Below the pieces are notes generated by a model, which was not told the origin of the DNA, searched no databases, and saw only the letters and a list, made by a program, of their open reading frames with translations. From Bacteroidales bacterium UBA1769 (GTDB taxonomy: Bacteria; Bacteroidota; Bacteroidia; Bacteroidales; UBA932), in contig DCGV01000066.1 in the NCBI GenBank assembly GCA_002314725.1, positions 11,727-17,695 on the forward strand: a DNA stretch of 5,969 nucleotides. The letters run 5' to 3'. Shown piece by piece: positions 1 through 5,969 of this stretch. Made by a program: the position numbers and the translations under genes. Each line of letters starts with the position of its first letter. Within the stretch, counting starts at the first letter, position 1.

Positions 1-2722
1 CCTCGGAGAGAGGCCCACGTCCAATCACCTTGAGAATCCATTCTTCATCGACCAGAGCGTTAAAAACATCCTCGGCAACATAAGAGCAGAAGTTGGTGGC
101 AGATGGATGAATATTGCAAACTGTTGCCCCATCGTGTGCGGAATATTTGACGGCGCAAGTATATGCATTCACAAGTGCTGTTTCTATCTCTTTGCTATTG
201 GCGGTTGATCGTGTCTGCAAATCGGTTCTCTGGTCAGGATCAAGGCTCGTTCCTGAACTCTCGAGAATCGTTTTGCATGCAAGATAATCCTTTACCTTAT
301 CTGTAAGGATAGTGAGACCATGATCTGTACAAAGAAGATAAACGAGAGTATTTCGATAAACACGAGGGCTGGTACCCTTAAGTGTAGATATGGATTTGAT
401 CCTATTGAGAGCGCCATTGCTTAGAGTAGCAGTTGTTGCATAATCCGTACTGAGAATTGCCAATGTAAGCCCCTTTATTTCCTGTAGTTCAGGCGTCGGG
501 TTAATTAAAATCTTAGAGAAGTTGCTAAGATGAGACGCTGCTGAGGTAAGACGGTTGTTTATCTCTGCATCGATTGCAGGTTTTCTTACGTCTGCCTTCG
601 CCTGATTGAGAAGGATGTTTACGTTAGGTCTTGCTTCGAACCAAAGTTTTTTCTCTTGAATACTTGAAGAATAAAGGTAATGAGCTACTTGCTCCAACTT
701 ACCTACTGCATTGTCTACATAACTGTGATTGAAGGATGCAGGTCGGAGCAAACAAAGTTTTAGCTCTTTCATAGTAAGTCCTCCGTTTCTCATACCACCA
801 ATAGAAGCGAGAAGAACAGTGGTTGCAACTCCTTGAGTAATCTTATGCTTATATAAATCTGAAGAGACATCTGCATTATCTACACGATAACTGTTGCTGC
901 TTGTGCCTGTAACATCAGCGCTTATGACGGTGTCCCAATGAGCGCCTTTCAAGCTGGTAATGCTGGAAGACAGTGTCTGGAGATGTCCGAGATTGATGTC
1001 GCTTGTATGGATAAGTCCATTGGAACCAGAAAGGGTTGAACGATTATCCCAAAGGTCTTTCACAATTGATGCGAGAAGTCGAAGGACACCTCTAGTGCGC
1101 TGGAATCTTGAATCCTGAGCCCATCTATGATGAAACATATTGATTACTTCCGGATGGAAGGGATATGATTTTCTTATCAAATCAGGATATGTCCCATTAT
1201 TAACGTACTGAGGAAGCTCGCTACCCCTTTTATTATAATATTTTCGATAGCGCTGAACTACAGTCTCAATTGTAGTTGGATCACCAATTGACTCAAATAG
1301 CCTTCTACGAATCACCTCAAATATTTCATCGTCCCCTACAGGTTTAATACTTGTTCCAACACGAACAACTCTAGCTTCTAGTGCACTGAGAATTTTTGTC
1401 CCAACTGCACTCCCGGCAACCTCCGTATCGCTAGAAGGAAGCGTAGTAATCAAAACAACCTTTGGAACGGATGATACAGCCTCTGTCAGGGCCTGCATAA
1501 AAGCGATGGTCTGGTCAGACAGGGTTGATGCGCCAACTTTTTCTGCTGCGGCCTTTGTACAATAGTCAGCAAGCTCATCGATAAGTAACAATGCGGGAGA
1601 GCATTCCTTCAGCAGTTTTTTAAACATGTCTGCTGTAGGGGCAATCTTCTTCTCGTCATTATCTTTCAGTAAGTTGTAACCATCTATGCCACATAGCTGG
1701 AATGCAAGTTCTCCCCAAAGTGTTGAAATTCGTGTTCCATCCGAAAGAACATGTCCCTGAGCTACGTCCGTTGTATTATTTGTAAATACAGCTACCCTTG
1801 CGTTGTCATATTTCGGATAAACCCCGTGGTTTAGGATATGTGATGCATATGAGCTTGACATCATATCCTTTCCGGCCTTTGCAATATGATAAAGGGAAAT
1901 CAGAGAGTGTGTTTTACCTCCACCGAATCCGGTTTGAAGTGAAATCACCCTATTTTCTGTGTCTTCTCCGTTAAGTGCGGTAATCACACGATTAGCAATG
2001 TCTCTGAGGCCTACTGTCACATAGGTTTTCTCAAAGAACAATGTCGGGTTTACATATACTTCTGGTCCTGTACCGAGTGCCACTTCATTCAGGTTAGCTG
2101 CAAACACCGACTCGTCCAACGAGCCGTTACGGATATCATAGTGAGGAACAACAGTGTTGAACCACGCTGGAATCGGTGCCTCGTCCGATACTGAATCAAT
2201 ATCTACTGTCGGTGGAGTTATTGGCGCAGGAGCTGCAGCTGCCGGTGCAGGGTTAACTACTGGTGCAGCTTTTGCGTCTTTTATCTTATCCAGTTCACTT
2301 ACGAGCTCTGTCATCTTTAAGAGTTCAGCAATCTTCTTCATGCGATAGAATGCATTCGCTACTTCTTCTTCATCGATAGGATTATGATGAGAAAGACGAT
2401 TTCTGGTTTGATGTAGTTCCTCTACCCAGGTAGCCATACTGCTTGCATCTGAAGAATTTAGAATTCCTTCATCTACGAGTTCTTTTTTAAACCCAAGCGC
2501 AAATGCCTTGAGATTATCAAAATCAATGAGCACCATCCTATTAGTGCCGGAATCCAGCATTTGTTCTCTATTTCTCCATGCGACTTGTTGGGCTCCTTTG
2601 AGTCTGTCGTAAAACTCATCATCCCATTTTTTGCTCCCGCAAACAGATTGGATGAAGCTAACTTCAAATAGACGCATTGCTTCGATGAAGAAGCCGCATG
2701 CCTTATATAGATTCTCGTTCAT
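1..2722 (-). CDS. HEPN (Swt1-like) - DUF499 P-loop ATPase fusion, 3' end outside window
   Basis: Partial: 907 residues are open from the ATG at 2722 to base 1 with no stop, so the C-terminus is missing. Residues 1-140 look like a Swt1-like HEPN domain, with R107-N108 and H112 in the sequence RNRLSHH fitting the R-x4-H metal-independent RNase motif. Residues 149-171 are an Ala/Pro-rich linker. From about 193 (PHYD...FAANLNEV) it matches DUF499: Walker A GFGGGKTH at 265-272 with catalytic K270, Walker B LLLIDE at 378-383, a sensor-like LITT at 424-427, then the family signatures YPFHPE (520-525), FQRTRGVLRL (540-549) and YRNTLVYL (789-796). DUF499 proteins (COG1483) are cytoplasmic predicted ATPases usually encoded beside DUF1156 methylases, as here. 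The ATG follows the methylase stop by 15 bases, so the two are probably cotranscribed. DNA sensing by the ATPase and RNA cleavage by the HEPN domain are inferences. The domain calls are strong from motifs, while the molecular function is unproven. Confidence 0.92.
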   Translation of the reverse strand, partial: MNENLYKACGFFIEAMRLFEVSFIQSVCGSKKWDDEFYDRLKGAQQVAWRNREQMLDSGTNRMVLIDFDNLKAFALGFKKELVDEGILNSSDASSMATWVEELHQTRNRLSHHNPIDEEEVANAFYRMKKIAELLKMTELVSELDKIKDAKAAPVVNPAPAAAAPAPITPPTVDIDSVSDEAPIPAWFNTVVPHYDIRNGSLDESVFAANLNEVALGTGPEVYVNPTLFFEKTYVTVGLRDIANRVITALNGEDTENRVISLQTGFGGGKTHSLISLYHIAKAGKDMMSSSYASHILNHGVYPKYDNARVAVFTNNTTDVAQGHVLSDGTRISTLWGELAFQLCGIDGYNLLKDNDEKKIAPTADMFKKLLKECSPALLLIDELADYCTKAAAEKVGASTLSDQTIAFMQALTEAVSSVPKVVLITTLPSSDTEVAGSAVGTKILSALEARVVRVGTSIKPVGDDEIFEVIRRRLFESIGDPTTIETVVQRYRKYYNKRGSELPQYVNNGTYPDLIRKSYPFHPEVINMFHHRWAQDSRFQRTRGVLRLLASIVKDLWDNRSTLSGSNGLIHTSDINLGHLQTLSSSITSLKGAHWDTVISADVTGTSSNSYRVDNADVSSDLYKHKITQGVATTVLLASIGGMRNGGLTMKELKLCLLRPASFNHSYVDNAVGKLEQVAHYLYSSSIQEKKLWFEARPNVNILLNQAKADVRKPAIDAEINNRLTSAASHLSNFSKILINPTPELQEIKGLTLAILSTDYATTATLSNGALNRIKSISTLKGTSPRVYRNTLVYLLCTDHGLTILTDKVKDYLACKTILESSGTSLDPDQRTDLQTRSTANSKEIETALVNAYTCAVKYSAHDGATVCNIHPSATNFCSYVAEDVFNALVDEEWILKVIGRGPLSE

Positions 2723-2737
2723 ATTGTGATTGTTATT
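2723..2737 (-). promoter_or_regulatory. 15-base intergenic translation-initiation region without a Shine-Dalgarno
   Basis: Between the methylase stop (TAA) and the ATPase ATG the minus strand reads AATAACAATCACAAT. It is A-rich with no purine-rich AGGAGG-like element. This is typical of Bacteroidota leaders, and translation may be coupled to termination of the methylase. It is too short to hold a promoter, so the ATPase gene should depend on a promoter upstream of, or inside, the methylase gene. Confidence 0.4.
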
Positions 2738-5700
2738 TTATTCTAAGCCGTCAAAAAGGGTAGGACCATTATCGGTTGTGACGTGTATGTCTTTGCTATC
2801 TCTAATGAGAGATTCCGCGTTTTGAAGTAGACCCAAAACCTGTGTGTAGTCATCTGTTGTAATTGGCAGAAGTTCCTTGAGAACAACAAGCACTCTCCAA
2901 AATTCGTTGTTTATGTCGTTCCCGTACTGGGCAATATAGGGGAGAAGGTAGTTACGTTGTCCAGATTCCCACAGTTTCATTGCGAGATGTACTTTATCAA
3001 TCAAAGGCTTATCATCAGACATATTACGTAGGCACAGAAATCCTCTTTCATTATATGAGGCAAGATGCTGTTTAGTTGACCCATCTGACTTTATCAATAG
3101 TGACACTCGTTGAATATCTGCAACATTCACATTCATGCCAACGCGTGTAAATTTAGTTGCATCATCAAAGTCTGTATCTCCCATTCCATTCATTTGAAGC
3201 CATCCAATATAAAATTTTGTATAGTCATCACCTGTAAAATCTCGCAACAATGCAGTAAATGCCGATGTGCGAGCTAAATCAAGTAATTCGGATACAGAAA
3301 CTTCACTTCCATCAGACTTCTCTACAGTTTCGTAGTTTCCAAACTCGCTTACAGCTTTTCCAAAACAAGCTGTTAACAGATCTGCTCCTCTAAATCCTAG
3401 ATTGTATAATGTTCTAACTTCTTTTGATACAGTTTCTCTAATGGCTTCCTTGATTTTTTTAAAGTTAGCATATCCTTTTCGTTCTGATGGTCTACAAGCA
3501 ACCGTAACAGATGATTCAAGGAATGCCTTATCTGTTTTTAATCCCGCATTTGACCTTTCCGAATCAATAGCCCAACTGCCATTAATATTCATATTTGCAC
3601 CGATGATTGAGTTACATAGCGTAGTCCATGCATCGGTACTTTGATGTGCAAACATAATACTAACAATATCTTTTGTTTGGTATTCTATTGATTTGAATAT
3701 TTGGAGAAGCATGTTTTCAAAATGTCTTTTGGCATTTTCCATATCATCTCCATGGTAATGCTTTAATGCGGTACATTCGTCAGTTTTTGGAGTTTGAGGT
3801 GTATTTACAATGTCAGGAAGGACGTCGACTAACATTCTTTTAAACCACAAGTAGTAGAAGTCAGAGAAATCCGCATACGCCATGGCATCATAGTATGGAG
3901 GGTCGGTAACGACGGAATCGATAGTTTTAGTGCCAAACTGCATCTTATCGCCGCTAGCACTTTTACAACATGTCGCGAAATATGGATTTCGAGACTCCGA
4001 CTCAATATATTTGGTTATCCATTCTATTTGATTATAAGCTCCGCCTATGCTACTGCAGAATATTCCACTCTCAGGATAGTCGAAAACCATGGGAATTGCT
4101 TGGTTCCTGTAAATATGTTCAAGGTTTTCACCATTTGTATTAAACAATACGAACATATTGCTCCTCGGTGTAATTCTATTGACTAATAGAGATAAATACA
4201 CTATGATAGACTTCCCATATTCATCTTTAAGAAGATCTTGTTTGAGTTCATTAAAGACATCTATGATGGCGTTAATAGAATTTAGCTGTCTTTTTGAAAA
4301 TAATTGTGCGTAATGATCTATTCCCCAACCAAATGTGTCGCCTCCTCCAGAATTTGGATGCATTTTTTCATTTGGTTTGTTAACTGGTTCTGGAATCGTA
4401 GAAATGATACTTTCATTTACTTTGTCGGGCATCTCATATCTTTTCCCGTTACTATCCTCATAAATCAGAGCCATGAGTTTGTGGTTTAATCCGCTTTTTA
4501 CACTCTGCTCTTTTAATGAATCAGGATCAATAACAGATCCACAATAAGGACATCTTACTGTTGCTCGTGAATAATATGCTTGGCTGGAGTTTTTCCCTTT
4601 CTTAATAGGAAATATCAATTCTCCATTCTGATATTCTGGGTAGAACGAATGCTCATTATTGCTTTTTGCACTTAATATGAAAGATTTTAGAAGTGGAATA
4701 GAATGACCACATGAAGGATTTAAACAATTGGCAGTTCGTACCCAATAGTAACCAACAGGCTTCTCACCTTGCGCATTTTGGGGATAATACTTGGAAACAA
4801 GAGCTTCTGATTTTTGTAATAAAATACGCGAATAATACTCCACGTCAAAACTCAATCTGTTTGGAATCAACACTATTTCAGAATTAAGTTGGCATAGATC
4901 TCGTTCATTTAACAAATCTCTTCCAAGTTTGCCATATTTTTCATCAAACTCCTGACTTGAATAACAAATTGGCTTTCCATACCGCTGGGGATATTCAACG
5001 GATCCCTTTTCAATAATGTGTGCTACAGGATTAATATCATTGCCAAAGCTGCGGCAACCAAGACGAGCTGCTTCTAGAGGTATTGCACCACCACCTGCAA
5101 ATGGATCAAATACCGATGGCATATTACTTTGGAATGTCTCTATTGCGTTTCTTAGTGCATCTTCAAGAGAAATTACTTCAGCTGTTCTCTGGTGCCTATC
5201 TTTGGTTGAATATAATGCCTCCTCTGCATCTTTTATCGCTTTGTATGCAGAATCAAATGCCGATGATAGTTGCTCATAGTTTTTTTCAGGATATTTCTCA
5301 GCATTATATGCCACCCAAATTAACTTTCGCGCTTTTTCAAGAACTCTTTCATCATTCTTGCTTTCCCACTTGATAAGACAGCCGTCAATTAATTGATCAT
5401 TTGGCGAGGTTGTTTTTCCGGCCAACATATTATTTTGGCATTTGGAAGAAAACTTCCCAATAAACATCAATAAACGATTCCGAAGATTTTCCTCCATTGG
5501 ATCATATATCGCTGTATATGGGATATCTGGGTATGGAGAATAAGTAATCTTATCAATGCCCTCTTTCTGAAGTAAATCAAACACGGCTTCTTTGAATGCA
5601 ATGGGACAGTTATCATCAAGAGGATCTGGAACAAGACTAGCAAATACAACAGCACGACATACTGGTAATGGCCTACGAGCCAGCCAATACTGAAGAGTGG

Positions 5701-5794
5701 AAATATGTCCATGTCTTAATGATTTATCACGTTTACTCTCTGCCGAAATCTCTTTAATCGGCATCGCAACTTCAATAAGTTTCTTTGCTTTCAT
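2738..5794 (-). CDS. DUF1156 domain-containing adenine-specific DNA methyltransferase with Zn ribbon
   Basis: Predicted S-adenosylmethionine-dependent DNA methylase (COG1743-like, probably N6-adenine), 1018 residues from the ATG at 5794. A TTG directly before it (5797) is in frame, but ATG is preferred; only a weak AGG lies 13 bases upstream. The DUF1156 region is at residues 6-59 (LIEVAMPIKEIS, RHGHISTLQYWLARRPL). The SAM-binding motif I, DPFAGGG, is at 230-236, followed by an acidic NDINPVA at 252-258. A CX4C (C357, C362) plus CX2C (C415, C418) set forms a probable zinc ribbon. The catalytic motif IV, TDPPYYDAMAYADF, starts at 630. Motif I before motif IV with about 390 residues between them resembles an alpha-type order, with the insert likely serving target recognition. 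Residues 770-1018 match the helical C-terminal part usual for this family, and the length is near normal. All catalytic signatures are intact. The start overlaps the upstream small ORF by 23 bases, and the HEPN-DUF499 gene follows after 15 bases. It probably marks host DNA in a defence cassette; the target site cannot be read from sequence. Confidence 0.95.
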   Translation of the reverse strand: MKAKKLIEVAMPIKEISAESKRDKSLRHGHISTLQYWLARRPLPVCRAVVFASLVPDPLDDNCPIAFKEAVFDLLQKEGIDKITYSPYPDIPYTAIYDPMEENLRNRLLMFIGKFSSKCQNNMLAGKTTSPNDQLIDGCLIKWESKNDERVLEKARKLIWVAYNAEKYPEKNYEQLSSAFDSAYKAIKDAEEALYSTKDRHQRTAEVISLEDALRNAIETFQSNMPSVFDPFAGGGAIPLEAARLGCRSFGNDINPVAHIIEKGSVEYPQRYGKPICYSSQEFDEKYGKLGRDLLNERDLCQLNSEIVLIPNRLSFDVEYYSRILLQKSEALVSKYYPQNAQGEKPVGYYWVRTANCLNPSCGHSIPLLKSFILSAKSNNEHSFYPEYQNGELIFPIKKGKNSSQAYYSRATVRCPYCGSVIDPDSLKEQSVKSGLNHKLMALIYEDSNGKRYEMPDKVNESIISTIPEPVNKPNEKMHPNSGGGDTFGWGIDHYAQLFSKRQLNSINAIIDVFNELKQDLLKDEYGKSIIVYLSLLVNRITPRSNMFVLFNTNGENLEHIYRNQAIPMVFDYPESGIFCSSIGGAYNQIEWITKYIESESRNPYFATCCKSASGDKMQFGTKTIDSVVTDPPYYDAMAYADFSDFYYLWFKRMLVDVLPDIVNTPQTPKTDECTALKHYHGDDMENAKRHFENMLLQIFKSIEYQTKDIVSIMFAHQSTDAWTTLCNSIIGANMNINGSWAIDSERSNAGLKTDKAFLESSVTVACRPSERKGYANFKKIKEAIRETVSKEVRTLYNLGFRGADLLTACFGKAVSEFGNYETVEKSDGSEVSVSELLDLARTSAFTALLRDFTGDDYTKFYIGWLQMNGMGDTDFDDATKFTRVGMNVNVADIQRVSLLIKSDGSTKQHLASYNERGFLCLRNMSDDKPLIDKVHLAMKLWESGQRNYLLPYIAQYGNDINNEFWRVLVVLKELLPITTDDYTQVLGLLQNAESLIRDSKDIHVTTDNGPTLFDGLE

Positions 5795-5969
5795 CAAATT
5801 TTTGTTGCCTATATTGGCTCATTAGATTAGGAATCTTGCTTATAACTCTCAAATTTAGTAAAATATTCTTATAGATAGAGTCATCGATGTCATTATTTGT
5901 CATGGTTTCCTTCATTTTTGACACCCTGTCTGTCAAAATCTCCCCCAATATTTTCGAATCTTCTGCCAT
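5772..5969 (-). CDS. Small unrecognised helical protein, or C-terminal end of a longer gene
   Basis: I do not recognise this ORF. It encodes 65 residues if the ATG at the last bases of the window (5967-5969) is the true start; the frame may continue beyond the edge, in which case only the C-terminus is seen. It begins MAEDSKILGEIL and ends in a charged tail KFDESKETY followed by TGA. It is hydrophilic and probably mostly helical, with Leu/Ile spaced through the middle (NILLNLRVISKIPNL). It has no signal peptide, membrane segment, cysteine pair or catalytic motif. Its stop lies 20 bases inside the methylase gene, an overlap that suggests translational coupling and membership of the same operon. 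DUF3780 proteins are known neighbours of DUF1156/DUF499 pairs, but nothing visible lets me assign this ORF to that family. It could be an accessory subunit, a small regulator, or the end of another cassette gene. Confidence 0.5.
   Translation of the reverse strand: MAEDSKILGEILTDRVSKMKETMTNNDIDDSIYKNILLNLRVISKIPNLMSQYRQQKFDESKETY

Noticed and set aside
1913..1936. Walker A with Thr in place of the first Gly (TGFGGGKT)
   Set aside because: Considered as a degenerate, inactive P-loop, but FGGGKTH is the usual form in DUF499 proteins, and Lys, Thr and the Walker B Asp-Glu are intact.
2154..2348. Plus-strand 64-residue ORF rich in Ala/Gly/Ser
   Set aside because: It is the antisense shadow of the Ala/Pro-rich linker and end of the HEPN region of the DUF499 gene; the low-complexity composition explains both the openness and the membrane-like look.
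2473..2667. Minus-strand 64-residue ORF in another frame
   Set aside because: It lies wholly inside the HEPN-coding part of the DUF499 gene, whose own frame carries clear domain motifs; no start signal or recognisable domain supports the second frame.
3402..3644. Plus-strand 80-residue ORF
   Set aside because: Antisense to the C-terminal region of the methylase; no family features and no leader.
4304..4489. Plus-strand 61-residue ORF
   Set aside because: Antisense to the methylase insert region; no recognisable feature.
5016..5373. Two overlapping plus-strand ORFs (87 and 96 residues)
   Set aside because: Both are antisense to the methylase around motif I; the Pro/Ala-rich stretch is the reverse reading of the Gly-rich SAM-binding motif.
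5467..5712. Minus-strand 81-residue hydrophobic ORF
   Set aside because: It is an alternative frame within the DUF1156-coding part of the methylase; the real frame is strongly supported by family motifs.
5850..5857. Minus-strand TAAATTTG resembling a Bacteroides -7 box (TAnnTTTG) about 56 bases before the methylase ATG
   Set aside because: No TTTG-like -33 element is present at the expected distance upstream, and the region is AT-rich and inside an overlapping ORF, so a chance match is likely.

Overview
The window is almost entirely coding, all on the minus strand, and reads as one compact operon fragment of a predicted DNA-modification/anti-phage cassette. In transcription order (right to left) it holds: (1) a small unrecognised helical ORF at the right edge (5772-5969); (2) a ~1018-residue DUF1156-type, Zn-ribbon-containing adenine-specific DNA methyltransferase (COG1743-like, 2738-5794), whose ATG overlaps the end of the small ORF by 23 bases; (3) 15 bases further on, a large protein (1-2722, 907 residues visible, running off the left edge) that begins with a Swt1-like HEPN domain carrying an intact R-N-x3-H ribonuclease motif, followed by an Ala/Pro-rich linker and a DUF499 P-loop ATPase. 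I translated the third gene by hand from 2722 to base 1 and it is open throughout.

Pairing of a DUF1156 methylase with a DUF499 ATPase is a recurrent, poorly characterised arrangement in prokaryotic defence islands. The pair itself is therefore not new. What deserves attention here is the HEPN domain on the ATPase, the overlapping small ORF, and the partner genes that must lie outside both edges. A reasonable but untested model is that the methylase marks host DNA, the ATPase senses or remodels DNA or protein complexes, and the HEPN domain cuts RNA as an effector when foreign DNA is detected.

Organism: a bacterium using the standard stops TGA and TAA, moderately AT-rich. Neither visible internal start has a convincing Shine-Dalgarno sequence, and the stretch before the ATPase gene is A-rich, which would suit Bacteroidota. 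This is a weak inference and I cannot name a genus. Rough hand counts of sampled lines suggest the ATPase gene is richer in G+C (about 46%) than the methylase gene (about 37%), which may reflect mosaic assembly by horizontal transfer.

No tRNA, rRNA, CRISPR array, insertion sequence, integrase or convincing terminator was seen. There is no gene-free stretch longer than 15 bases.
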